Positions 56,659 to 64,000 of a stretch of 64,000 bases of DNA are shown in pieces. The translations under genes and the position numbers were made by a program. The stretch covers positions 62,001 through 126,000 of the forward strand of contig NZ_JAGOPN010000015.1 of assembly GCF_017991995.1 (NCBI RefSeq), read 5' to 3'. The notes under the pieces were generated by a model that worked only from the letters and a program-made list of their open reading frames with translations, made no database searches and had not been told where the DNA came from. Source of the DNA: Pseudacidovorax sp. (lineage in GTDB: Bacteria; Pseudomonadota; Gammaproteobacteria; Burkholderiales; Burkholderiaceae_C). The first letter of the stretch is position 1, and each line of letters opens with the position of its first letter.

Positions 56659-57839
56659 TCGCGGGAGTATCCCATCGGCCCTTCGAGGGCCTGCCACCGG
56701 GCGGCCAGCGCGCGGGCCGCGTCTGCGGACAGGTCCTGCACGGGGCGGCGGCGCGCGGCCCACGCGCGCAGGGCGGCCTCGTGGCCCTTGTCGGGGAAGG
56801 GCGCCGCCCAGGCACGCGCCGCGTCCTCGGCGGCCGCACCCCGCACCACCAGCGCCGCGGGCGGGATGACGAGGCGCGGGCCAGCGATCGCGCCCTGCCC
56901 GGCCAGCAGGTCGGCCAGCCCGCTCATGTCGGGATGCAGGATCAGTCCGACCTCGCCGACGCCCAGCGCCGCCAACCACTGCCGCAGCACTTCCGCATGC
57001 CATTCGCGCGTGTGCAAGGCTTCCTTCTTGGGCTTGTCGCTGCGACCGAAACCGATCAGGTCAGGGATCAGCACGCGATGGCCCGGCAGCAGGTCCGGCA
57101 GGTGCCGGAACAGGTGGCCCCATTGGCCCGCACCGTGCAGGCACAGCACCACGGGGCGGCGTTGCGTGCAATCGCCCGCAACGCCGCCCCGGTCGACATA
57201 GGCCAGCCGCAGGCCGCCCAGCGCCGGCAGTTCGCTGACGAAGGCATGCGGCCCGTCGAAACCGGCGAAGCGCGCCTCGGGCGTGCGCAGCGCGTCGTCG
57301 CGCACCGGCTGCGCCTGCGCCCGGGCCTGGGCACGCCGCCCGCGGAAGAAGTCTTGCAGCAGCGCCCCGCATTCCTCGTCCATCACGCCGCCCTGCACCG
57401 CGGTGTGGTGGTTGAGCTGGCCGATGCCGAAGAGGTCGAGCACCGATCCTGCCGCGCCGGTGCGCGCATCGGCCGCACCGAAGACCACACGGTCCAGCCG
57501 CGCATGCAGCATGGCGCCGGCGCACATGGCGCAGGGCTCCAGCGTCACGTAGAGGGTGCAGCCGTCGAGCCGGTAGTTGCCCAGCGCCTGCCCGGCCGCC
57601 CGCAGCGCCGCCATCTCGGCATGGGCGCTGGGGTCGTGCGTCGCGACCGGCGCATTGCGCCCGGTGGCCACCATGCGGCCGTCGCGCACCAGCACGGCAC
57701 CCACCGGCACCTCGCCTGCGGCGGCGGCGGCGCGGGCCTCGTCCAGCGCCAGTGCCATCCAGCGATGGTCCTCATCCTGCGGTGCACCGTCCGCGGGCAG
57801 CCCGGCTGAGGTCTGGGACAGCGGCTCGACCATCGGCAT
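56655..57839 (-). CDS. tadA: tRNA adenosine(34) deaminase TadA fused to a haloalkane-dehalogenase-like domain
   Basis: Protein of 394 residues. Residues about 22-170 form TadA, which makes inosine at the wobble position: zinc ligands His73 (HAE, with catalytic Glu75), Cys103 and Cys106 (PCAMC). From about 184 (LRTPEARFAGFDGPHAF) a second domain resembles the DhmA-type haloalkane dehalogenase N-terminus and core: VVLCLHGAGQW, VLIPDLIGFGRSDKP, nucleophile-site Asp304 in LHPDMSG, and APFPDKGHEAALRAW at 345-360. It stops about 30 residues later, so the strand bearing the catalytic His is missing. Usual TadA is about 150-170 residues. The start overlaps the upstream paiB-like stop (TGATG) and the stop overlaps ldcA (GTGA). 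The second domain is probably non-catalytic as a dehalogenase. Confidence 0.93.
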   Translation of the reverse strand: MPMVEPLSQTSAGLPADGAPQDEDHRWMALALDEARAAAAAGEVPVGAVLVRDGRMVATGRNAPVATHDPSAHAEMAALRAAGQALGNYRLDGCTLYVTLEPCAMCAGAMLHARLDRVVFGAADARTGAAGSVLDLFGIGQLNHHTAVQGGVMDEECGALLQDFFRGRRAQARAQAQPVRDDALRTPEARFAGFDGPHAFVSELPALGGLRLAYVDRGGVAGDCTQRRPVVLCLHGAGQWGHLFRHLPDLLPGHRVLIPDLIGFGRSDKPKKEALHTREWHAEVLRQWLAALGVGEVGLILHPDMSGLADLLAGQGAIAGPRLVIPPAALVVRGAAAEDAARAWAAPFPDKGHEAALRAWAARRRPVQDLSADAARALAARWQALEGPMGYSRE

Positions 57840-58459
57840 CAGCGTCCGACGCCGGCCCGGTCCATCCAGGCCTCCAGCCCCGCGGCCTCGCCGCCCTGCG
57901 CGGCATGCAGGCGCCGCATCGCCGCATGGGCTTCGGGCCGATGCTGGTTGAGCTTGAGCTTGCATTGCCAGCCGACGACCTTCAGCTCGAAGGCGACGAT
58001 GCCGGCCAGCATGCGGCGCTGGTAGTCCTCGCCCAGATCGCGCCATTGCTGTGCATAGGGCGGCTCGTGCTGGCCGATGAGTTGCTTGAGCAGGGCGTCC
58101 TTCGTGTCGGCCTCCGGCAGCAGGGTGGCGCGCACGCGGCAATGGACGGCGACGTAGTTCCAGGTCGGCACCCGCTGGCGGTCCGGGTAGACCGTCGGCG
58201 AGACGTAGCCGTGCGGCCCCAGGAAGACCACCAGCGCCTCGGGCCGCGCCTGCAGCTGCTTCCACTGCGGATTGGCGCGCGCCACGTGGCCCAGCAGCGT
58301 CCACTCGCCCGTGTCGTTCGAGGTCAGCACCAGCGGCAGGTGGGTGACGAAGGGAAAGCCGTCGTCGTCGTTGGTCACGAGGCTGGCGAAGGGATGCTCG
58401 CGCATCAGCTGCTCGGCGAGCGCGGGATCCTCGGCGTCAAAATGGGCGGGCAGGTACAT
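57839..58459 (-). CDS. paiB: PaiB-type FMN-binding protein
   Basis: Split-barrel flavin-binding protein of 206 residues of the PaiB 'transcriptional regulator' family. MYLPAHFDAEDPALAEQLMREHPFASLVTNDDDGFPFVTHLPLVL, FLGPHGYVSPTVYPDRQRVPTWNYVAVHCRV and GIVAFELKVVGWQCKLKLNQHRPEAH are family blocks. Named after a Bacillus gene linked to sporulation and protease control; in proteobacteria the role is unclear. First gene of the operon paiB-tadA-ldcA, divergent from the DUF72 gene across 76 bp. Confidence 0.92.
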   Translation of the reverse strand: MYLPAHFDAEDPALAEQLMREHPFASLVTNDDDGFPFVTHLPLVLTSNDTGEWTLLGHVARANPQWKQLQARPEALVVFLGPHGYVSPTVYPDRQRVPTWNYVAVHCRVRATLLPEADTKDALLKQLIGQHEPPYAQQWRDLGEDYQRRMLAGIVAFELKVVGWQCKLKLNQHRPEAHAAMRRLHAAQGGEAAGLEAWMDRAGVGR

Positions 58460-58535
58460 GGCGGACCTTGAAAGGCGAAGCGGGCGATTGTCCCGCCTGC
58501 CATGCCCGAGCCCCGCACCCGCCCTCTCTCTTCGC

Positions 58536-59633
58536 ATGCAGGACTCACTTTTCGGCGACGACCTTCCCCTTCCCGCGCCCCCGCGCCCGGCACCGGCCGA
58601 CGTGGGGTCAACCGCCGCGCCGCCAGCCGCGGACGAGGCGGCCCCGCCCAAGCGCCGTGCCAAGGCCGGCATGCCCAAGGTGGAGCCGGCCGATGTCGAC
58701 GAGCGCCTGCGCGATCAGGCCGTGCGCCTGCCGCCGTTGCTGCGCCTGGGCAGCTCTTCCTGGCATTTCCCGGGCTGGGCAGGCCTGGTGTGGAACGGCG
58801 ACTACGAAGGCTCGGTGCTGTCGCGCCACGGCCTTGCGGCCTATGCGCAGCATCCGCTGCTGCGCACCGTGAGCCTGGATCGCAACTTCTACCGCGCGCT
58901 CACCGCCTCGCAGTTCGCCGCCTATGCGGCGCAGGTGCCGGAGGACTTCCGCTTCGTGGTCAAGGCGCCGTCGGCTGTCAGCGATGCCCTGGTGCGCGCC
59001 GAGGATGGCCGGGGCCAACGCCCCAACCCGGCCTTCCTCAACCCCCAACTGGCGGTGCAGGACTTCGTGGAGCCGGCCCTGCAGGGCCTCGGCACCAAGC
59101 TGGGTGCGCTGGTCTTCCAGCTCAGCCCCCTGCCGGGCACGATGCTGGCGCACATGCCCGAGGTGCTCGCGCGGCTCGACGCCATGCTGGCCGCCCTGCC
59201 CCCGCTTCAGCCCGCCGCGCCGGACGCGGTGGTGGCCGTGGAAGTGCGCAACCCCGAGTTCCTGACGCCCGACTTCGCACGCGTGCTCAAGGCCCGCGGC
59301 GCCACCTACTGCCTGGGCCTGCATCCGAAGCTGCCGCCCATCGAGGACCAGTTGCCACTCCTGCGCGCCCTGTGGCCCGGCCCGCTGGTCTGCCGGTGGA
59401 ACCTCAACCGCCTGCACGGCGCCTACGGCTACGAGGAGGCCAAGGGCCTGTACGAGCCCTTCAACCGCCTGGTCGATCCCGATCCGCATACCCGCGGCCT
59501 GCTGGCCCGCGTGATCGCGGGCACCACCGGCGCCGGCCATACGGCCTACGTGACCATCAACAACAAGGCCGAGGGCAGCGCCCCGCTGTCGGTGCAGGCG
59601 CTGGTGGACGCGGTGCTGGGCGAGACGTCCTGA
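58536..59633 (+). CDS. DUF72 family protein
   Basis: Protein of 365 residues. After a disordered Pro/Ala-rich N-terminus (about 1-60) comes the TIM-barrel-like DUF72 domain: LRLGSSSWHFPGWAGLVWNGDY, YAQHPLLRTVSLDRNFYRALTASQFAAYAAQVPEDFRFVVKAP, LGALVFQLSPLPG, VEVRNPEFL, and YVTINNKAEGSAPLSVQALV. DUF72 (YecE) proteins have no established reaction. ATG at 58536 is chosen because it precedes the variable N-terminus; no strong ribosome site is visible. It converges with the pqi operon. Confidence 0.9.
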   Translation: MQDSLFGDDLPLPAPPRPAPADVGSTAAPPAADEAAPPKRRAKAGMPKVEPADVDERLRDQAVRLPPLLRLGSSSWHFPGWAGLVWNGDYEGSVLSRHGLAAYAQHPLLRTVSLDRNFYRALTASQFAAYAAQVPEDFRFVVKAPSAVSDALVRAEDGRGQRPNPAFLNPQLAVQDFVEPALQGLGTKLGALVFQLSPLPGTMLAHMPEVLARLDAMLAALPPLQPAAPDAVVAVEVRNPEFLTPDFARVLKARGATYCLGLHPKLPPIEDQLPLLRALWPGPLVCRWNLNRLHGAYGYEEAKGLYEPFNRLVDPDPHTRGLLARVIAGTTGAGHTAYVTINNKAEGSAPLSVQALVDAVLGETS

Positions 59634-59693
59634 CCGCCTGACGGTCTCACTCCCTCGCCGCCTGATCGCATGGGCGCCTGGGAGACCGGGCGA

Positions 59694-60329
59694 TCAGCCC
59701 GGCGCCGCCGGGCACGCCGCCGGCTGACCCGCCTGCAGGGCCGCGATGTGCCGGGCGATGGCGTCGGACACCTTGGACACGATGCGCTGGCCCGCCTGCG
59801 CCACGCCGTCGATGCCGCCCGGCGCCGCTTCGCTGCCGCGCCAGCTGCAGGTGCTGCGCTGGCTGCTGTCGGCGCGGCGCACCGTCCAGCTCAGGGCCGC
59901 CTCGACCTGCGCGCCCTGCGTGGCATCGAAGCGCTGGACCTGCACCGCGATCCGCCAGGGCAAGACTCCGGCCACGCCCGGTCCGCGGGTCGCATCGGTG
60001 GCGCCGAGGCGCGCCGCCACGCCGGCAGCGAGCGCGTCGCGCAGTTCCTGCTCGAAGGAGGCCGCCCAGCGGCTCTGCTCCAGCACCTGCACTTCGGCGC
60101 CGGCCGGGCCGCGCACCACCATCTGCGGCCGCGCCAGGCGCTCCGGCACGGCCAGCGGCGCCATCTCGATGGCCAGGCCGCCGGCCGGCGGCGCCACCAG
60201 CGGCTGGGGCGCGGCCGGCTCTGCCAGCGTGTAGTAGCGGTCGGGCTCGGAGGCACAACCTCCGAGGACGGCCACGGCAAGCGCCAGGGCGGCGGTCGCG
60301 CCGATGCGTCGTGTTGCAAAGCGGCTCAT
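59694..60329 (-). CDS. pqiC: PqiC-type outer-membrane lipoprotein
   Basis: ABC-transport auxiliary lipoprotein of 211 residues. Lipobox LGGC at about residues 22-25, then CASEPDRYYTLAEP, which is typical of PqiC/DUF330. In E. coli PqiC sits in the outer membrane and caps the PqiB tube for lipid transport between membranes. Its start overlaps the pqiB stop by 4 bp (ATGA). Last gene of the pqi operon. Confidence 0.93.
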   Translation of the reverse strand: MSRFATRRIGATAALALAVAVLGGCASEPDRYYTLAEPAAPQPLVAPPAGGLAIEMAPLAVPERLARPQMVVRGPAGAEVQVLEQSRWAASFEQELRDALAAGVAARLGATDATRGPGVAGVLPWRIAVQVQRFDATQGAQVEAALSWTVRRADSSQRSTCSWRGSEAAPGGIDGVAQAGQRIVSKVSDAIARHIAALQAGQPAACPAAPG

Positions 60330-62014
60330 CGCTTCTTGTCCTCGGGTTTGCCGCGCAGCAGCGATTCGGGGTGGCGCTCCAGGTAGTCCGTCAGCACGCG
60401 CACCGAGCCGGCCGCGCGCGTCAGTTCCTGCAGCGTCGCGCGCAGGTCCTGCTGCACCGGTGCGTCCTCCGACAGCGTGCGGGTGGCGGCGTCGATGGTC
60501 TTGCGCGCGTCCTTGACGGCGGCGGCGATCTCGGGGGTTACGTCGTTGTTGATGCGCGTGACGGTGGCCTCTGCGCTGCCCAGCGTCTTGTCGAGCGTGG
60601 CGAGGGTCTTGCGCAGGTCGCCCGCGATCTCCTGGAAGGGAATCTTGTTGACCTTGGTCGCGATCTCCTGCAGCTGCTCCTGCAGCTCGTCGAAGCTGCC
60701 GGCCACGGTGGGGATCTGGATCGGGTCCTGGTTGGTGTCGACCTTGACCGGCTTCTCCTTGGGGAAGAAGTCCAGCGCCACATAGAGCTGGCCCGTCAGC
60801 AGGTTGCCGGTACGCAGCTGCGCACGCAGGCCGCGGCTGATGAGGAAGCGCGTGCGCTCCTGCTGCGTGAATCGCGGCTCCACCGGCAAGGGCGCCTGCT
60901 TGCCATCGCGCGTGTCGGAGCGGCGCAGACGGTCGGGGTAGACCGTGACCACAACCGGCATCAGGAACTCCCGCTCATTGCGGTCGAACTGCACGCCGAT
61001 GGACTTGACCTCGCCAATGATCACGCCCCGGAAGTCCACCGGCGCGCCGGGCGCCAGGCCGCGCAGCGACTGGTTGAAGTACATCAGCAGCGTCTGCGGC
61101 GGCCCGTCCGGCGGCTTCATGGCCGTGGCTTCGTCGTCGGCCAGACCGAAGACCGTGTTCTCGTCGGCCTGCGGGCCGCGCACGTCGTCAGGCGCGGCGA
61201 AGGCGATGCCGCCCAGCACGATCGAGGCCAGGGACTGGGTGCGCACCTCGAATCCGCTGGCGCCCGCCTGCACCTGCAGGCCGCTGGCATGCCAGAAGCG
61301 TGTGTTGGCTCCGACGAAGCGGTCGTAGGGCGCATCGATGAAGACGCGCAGCGCCACGCCGCGGCCATCGCCATCGAGTTCCACCGAGGCCACCTGCCCC
61401 ACCCGCACGCGTCGGAAGTACACCGGCGAGCCGATGTCGAGCGAACCCGCATCGCGCGAATGCAGCTGGAACTGCCGGCCGCTGGCGTCGCGCGTGATGA
61501 TCGGCGGCTGCTCCAGGCCGGCGAACTCGCTGGCGGTTTCTTCCTCGGCACCCGCATCCGCGCCGATATAGGCGCCCGAGAGCAGCGTGTTCAGGCCCGA
61601 GACGCCCGAGGTGTCGAAGCGCGGCCGCACCACCCAGTAGCGCGCGTCCTTGGCGGTGAAGCCCTCGGCGGCGTTCTTGTCCAGCTCGACCGTCACGCGC
61701 ACATGCGAGCGGTCGCGCGCCAGGCGGATGTTGTGCACGGTGCCGATCTGCACGTCCTTGTATTTCACGGCCGTCTTGCCGGCCTCCAGGCCCTCGGCAG
61801 TCTTGAAGGTGATGACGATCTCGGGCCCGCGGTTCCAGAGCACCTTGGCCACCAGCGTGATGCCCACCATCGCCGCGACGATGGGGATCAGCCAGATCAG
61901 CGAGGGCACCCAGTCGCGGCGGCGTACAACGCGGGGGCGTGCCAACGCAGGCGGCGCGGCGGGCGCGCCGGCATCGGCAGGGGTCTGGCCTTCGCGAGGC
62001 CCGGGTTCACTCAT
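60326..62014 (-). CDS. pqiB: Intermembrane transport protein PqiB (three MCE domains)
   Basis: MlaD/MCE-family protein of 562 residues. A single N-terminal membrane helix (about 38-60) anchors it in the inner membrane. Three MCE domains follow, with starts such as IVITFKTAEGLEAGKTAVKYKDVQIG, GSPVYFRRVRVGQVASVELDGDG and GAPVDFRGVIIGEVKSIGVQFD, and a long C-terminal coiled-coil (about 440-540) that builds the tube across the periplasm. This matches PqiB (546 residues in E. coli). It lies 8 bp after pqiA2. Confidence 0.96.
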   Translation of the reverse strand: MSEPGPREGQTPADAGAPAAPPALARPRVVRRRDWVPSLIWLIPIVAAMVGITLVAKVLWNRGPEIVITFKTAEGLEAGKTAVKYKDVQIGTVHNIRLARDRSHVRVTVELDKNAAEGFTAKDARYWVVRPRFDTSGVSGLNTLLSGAYIGADAGAEEETASEFAGLEQPPIITRDASGRQFQLHSRDAGSLDIGSPVYFRRVRVGQVASVELDGDGRGVALRVFIDAPYDRFVGANTRFWHASGLQVQAGASGFEVRTQSLASIVLGGIAFAAPDDVRGPQADENTVFGLADDEATAMKPPDGPPQTLLMYFNQSLRGLAPGAPVDFRGVIIGEVKSIGVQFDRNEREFLMPVVVTVYPDRLRRSDTRDGKQAPLPVEPRFTQQERTRFLISRGLRAQLRTGNLLTGQLYVALDFFPKEKPVKVDTNQDPIQIPTVAGSFDELQEQLQEIATKVNKIPFQEIAGDLRKTLATLDKTLGSAEATVTRINNDVTPEIAAAVKDARKTIDAATRTLSEDAPVQQDLRATLQELTRAAGSVRVLTDYLERHPESLLRGKPEDKKR

Positions 62015-62022
62015 TCACTCTC

Positions 62023-62772
62023 CTATGCCCTCGCGGGCGCACTTCGGCCGACCTGATCGGCGGCCTCTTCGTCGTCGGGCATGCCGGCGTCCCAGATCAG
62101 CCGCGGGTCGAAGCTCAGCGAGGCCAGCATGGTCAGCACAACCACGGCACCGAAGGCAGCAATCCCCACGCCAGCCTGCACCACGGCGAAGCCCTGGATG
62201 CGCACCAGCCCCGCCAGCAGCGAGACCACGAACACGTCGAGCATCGACCAGCGGCCGATGAACTCCAGCACCTGGTAGAGCCGCGCGCGCTCGCGCTGGC
62301 GCCAGCGGCTGCGGCGCTGCGTGGTAATCACCAGCACGGCCAGCGCCGCCAGCTTGAACAGCGGCACCAGGAAGCTGGCCGTGAAGATCAGCGCCGCGAG
62401 CCCGTAGGAGCCCGAGATCCAGAAGAAGATGATCCCGCTCAGGATGGTGTCCTGCTGCGTGCCGAGCAGGCTCTTGGTGATCATCACGGGCAGCAGGTTG
62501 GCGGGCAGGTACAGCACCACCGCGGCAAGCAGGTACGCCCAGGTGCGCCGCAGGCTGTCGGGCTTGCGGGCGCGCAGGCGTGTGCCGCAGCGGCCGCAGT
62601 GCTCACCCGGCTGGGCGCCTTCCCACACGGTGCCGCAGCGGTGGCAGTCCAGCAGGCAGGCGTCGTGCGCGGTGACGATCGCGCCGCCGCCCTCTTCCAC
62701 CGGCAGGTGCGGCGTGGCCTGGCCCGCGAGCCGCGCCAGGCGCTCGCGCGTGGCGCGGGTCCGGCTCCTCAA
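62023..62772 (-). CDS. pqiA: PqiA half protein 2
   Basis: Paraquat-inducible A-family membrane protein of 249 residues. A zinc-ribbon-like pair CHRCGTVW ... CGRCGTRL (about 43-66) precedes four helices, with LPANLLPVMITKSLLG and FIGRWSMLDVFVVSLLAGLVRIQGFA. The start is TTG at 62772, which overlaps the stop of the preceding gene (TTGA); no ATG precedes the cysteine motif in frame. E. coli PqiA carries two such halves in one chain of about 417 residues; here they are separate genes. Confidence 0.92.
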   Translation of the reverse strand: MRSRTRATRERLARLAGQATPHLPVEEGGGAIVTAHDACLLDCHRCGTVWEGAQPGEHCGRCGTRLRARKPDSLRRTWAYLLAAVVLYLPANLLPVMITKSLLGTQQDTILSGIIFFWISGSYGLAALIFTASFLVPLFKLAALAVLVITTQRRSRWRQRERARLYQVLEFIGRWSMLDVFVVSLLAGLVRIQGFAVVQAGVGIAAFGAVVVLTMLASLSFDPRLIWDAGMPDDEEAADQVGRSAPARA

Positions 62773-63440
62773 GGCGCGCCCCCGGCGGCGGCTTCGCGCT
62801 CGAAGGCCATTTCCCAGAAGCTGCGCGGATCGAAGGACAACAGCGTGGTCAGCAGCACCGTCAGGCCGACGAAGGCCCACAGCGCGGGGCCGAGCACCAC
62901 CGTCGCCATGCCGAAGAGCTTGACGATGGCCACCAGCACACCGAGCAGGAAGACCTCGACCATGCCCCAGGGCCGCAGCGACTGCAGTGCCCTCACCAGC
63001 ACGGCAAAGCCGGGGGGGCGCTGCGATGGCGCAGCCGCCGCATCGCCATCGGCCTGCCCGGCCTTCCACACCCGCGGCGCAACCTGCAGATAGAACAGGA
63101 TGCACAACTGCGCCAGCGGAAAGATCAGCGTCGTCGCCAGCACCAGCAATGCGACGGGCGACATGCCTTCTCCGGCCAGCACCACCACCGCACCGGCCAG
63201 CGTGGTCTGGCTCGTACGGCCCTGGAGTTCGATCTCGACGATGGGAAAGAGATTGGCGATGGCGAAGAGGATGAGGCTGGCCAGCGTCAGCGGCAGCAGG
63301 CGCTCGCGCTGCTGGCCAGGGTGACGCGCCAGCTCGGTGCCGCAGCGGGGGCAGTGCGCGATCTCCCGGGGACGAAGCCGCGGCGCGCGGAACACCGCGT
63401 CGCATCCTTCGCATACCGTCACGTCGGGCACCACATTCAT
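62769..63440 (-). CDS. pqiA: PqiA half protein 1
   Basis: First PqiA-family gene of the operon, 223 residues. N-terminal zinc-ribbon CEGCDAVF ... CPRCGTEL (about 10-36), then four helices with FAIANLFPIVEIELQGR, LRPWGMVEVFLLGVLVAIVKLFGMATVV and LSFDPRSFWEMAF. ATG at 63440 is used; an in-frame GTG at 63461 is possible. Together with the next gene it corresponds to one full PqiA, the inner-membrane partner of PqiB for lipid trafficking. Confidence 0.92.
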   Translation of the reverse strand: MNVVPDVTVCEGCDAVFRAPRLRPREIAHCPRCGTELARHPGQQRERLLPLTLASLILFAIANLFPIVEIELQGRTSQTTLAGAVVVLAGEGMSPVALLVLATTLIFPLAQLCILFYLQVAPRVWKAGQADGDAAAAPSQRPPGFAVLVRALQSLRPWGMVEVFLLGVLVAIVKLFGMATVVLGPALWAFVGLTVLLTTLLSFDPRSFWEMAFEREAAAGGAP

Positions 63441-63546
63441 CGGCGGGCATTCTGCCAACACGCCGTGAAGTCAGCGGGGCGGCAGGCGCACCAGCCCACG
63501 GCATCCGCCGGCCAGTCCTGCTGTAGGACGGTGGCTCGCCCTATTT

Positions 63547-63585
63547 TTACCCGGGCACATTGCATACTCGATTTCAGCCGGGTAA
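63547..63585. promoter_or_regulatory. Widely spaced inverted repeat upstream of the DUF2239 gene
   Basis: Arms TTACCCGG (63547-63554) and CCGGGTAA (63578-63585), 31 bp centre to centre (about three helical turns). The right arm is 13 bp before the DUF2239 start. It is in a less GC-rich patch and could be an operator for that gene or for the divergent pqi operon. Confidence 0.5.
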
Positions 63586-63598
63586 TATTCGACGCATC

Positions 63599-64000
63599 AT
63601 GGATGCTCCCAGTGCGCCGCAGCTGACGGCTTTTCTCGGCTACCAGCAGATCGCCCACGGTCCGCGCGAGTCGGTGCTCGCCGAATTGCGCCGCCGTCAG
63701 GACAACCCGCCCGCCATCGTGTTCGACGACCACAGCGGCGAGCGGGTGGAGCTGGAGGCGGCCCCCGGCTGCGGCACGCCCTGCCCCGCGGAGGCCGACA
63801 TCGCCGGCAGCACCCGCCACGCCCGTGGCGTGGGCCGGCCGCGGCTTGGCGTGGTGGCACGCGAAGTCACGCTGCTGCCGCGGCACTGGGAATGGCTCAG
63901 TCGCCAGCCGGGCGGCGCCTCGGTGGCGCTGCGCCGCCTGGTGGACGACGCCCGCCGCGTCTACGCGGACCGCGACGCGGTGCGCGCCTCGCGCGAATCG
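63599..64000 (+). CDS. DUF2239 family protein (N-terminal part, runs off the window)
   Basis: Open frame of 134 codons to the right edge. LTAFLGYQQIAHGPRESVLAELRR, IVFDDHSGERVEL and the strongly conserved RPRLGVVAREVTLLPRHWEWLSRQPGGASVALRRLVDDARR identify DUF2239, a family of about 200 residues with unknown function. The segment GRPRLGVVAREVTL resembles a DNA- or ligand-binding loop but nothing is established. It is divergent from the pqi operon; the frame continues outside the window. Confidence 0.88.
   Translation, partial: MDAPSAPQLTAFLGYQQIAHGPRESVLAELRRRQDNPPAIVFDDHSGERVELEAAPGCGTPCPAEADIAGSTRHARGVGRPRLGVVAREVTLLPRHWEWLSRQPGGASVALRRLVDDARRVYADRDAVRASRES

Noticed and set aside
56659-57003. 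N-terminal extension of the ldcA frame
   Set aside because: Lies inside tadA; the family N-terminus and GTGA overlap place the start at 56658.
59662-59697. Inverted repeat CTGATCGC/GCGATCAG at the DUF72/pqiC junction
   Set aside because: Overlaps the pqiC coding end, long loop and no T-run; too weak to call a terminator.
1-64000. tRNA, rRNA, CRISPR, insertion sequence or integrase
   Set aside because: No clover-leaf-like sequence, repeat-spacer array, transposase or terminal repeats found by reading both strands; a tRNA scan would be the decisive check.

Overview
The window is a dense, GC-rich, ordinary-looking bacterial chromosome segment with about 60 genes and short gaps. I saw no mobile element, phage, CRISPR array, rRNA or tRNA gene. 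Gene content and protein sequences point to a betaproteobacterium of the order Burkholderiales, most likely Comamonadaceae. The supporting genes are polyhydroxybutyrate genes (phaZ, phaB), a stand-alone RnfB ferredoxin, two sulfate-binding proteins beside cysTWA, a methylmalonyl-CoA operon containing bioB, and DUF2239. The genus is an inference I cannot settle by eye.

Layout. 1-10 kb: the start of aceE (pyruvate dehydrogenase E1) diverges from a PAS histidine kinase and a FixJ-type response regulator. These are followed by a terminator, folD, an M3 oligopeptidase, an exported glutaredoxin-like protein, rpiA and pyrD. 11-16.5 kb: a YqjD/YqjE-type membrane stress pair, a tiny proline-rich ORF, a YitT membrane protein, an intracellular PHB depolymerase with an unusual basic tail, RnfB and a LysE exporter. 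16.5-25.7 kb: a six-gene minus-strand operon for the methylmalonyl-CoA pathway (mutase, MeaB chaperone, both propionyl-CoA carboxylase subunits, biotin synthase and a candidate epimerase), divergent from a GntR/FCD regulator across an AT-rich palindrome. 25.7-32.9 kb: dusA, a MarR-EmrB efflux pair, two unknown genes, a Kef-type antiporter and phaB.

33-38.9 kb: a seven-gene minus-strand run of peroxiredoxin, RBBP9-like hydrolase, sbp, cysT, cysW, cysA and dsbB, ending at a clear terminator. 39-47 kb: LysR/azoR, metE/metR with a consensus MetR box, an FMN reductase, serine acetyltransferase and a second sulfate-binding protein. 47-55 kb: YggX, MnmC, a transglutaminase-like protein, a secreted lipoprotein hydrolase, dadA with its Lrp-type regulator, and an adenylate/guanylate cyclase carrying an FHA domain. 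55-64 kb: a PaiB-tadA-ldcA operon in which TadA is fused to a degenerate haloalkane-dehalogenase-like domain, a DUF72 gene, a pqiA1-pqiA2-pqiB-pqiC operon with a split PqiA, and the start of a DUF2239 gene.

Functionally, three themes recur. The first is sulfur (two sulfate binders, the sulfate ABC transporter, serine acetyltransferase, MetE/MetR, thiol-redox proteins). The second is propionyl-CoA and PHB carbon storage. The third is redox and stress defence. No wholly novel multi-gene system was evident. The best leads are the TadA-dehalogenase fusion, the PHB depolymerase tail, the cyclase-FHA protein, and the odd memberships of the sulfate and methylmalonyl-CoA operons.
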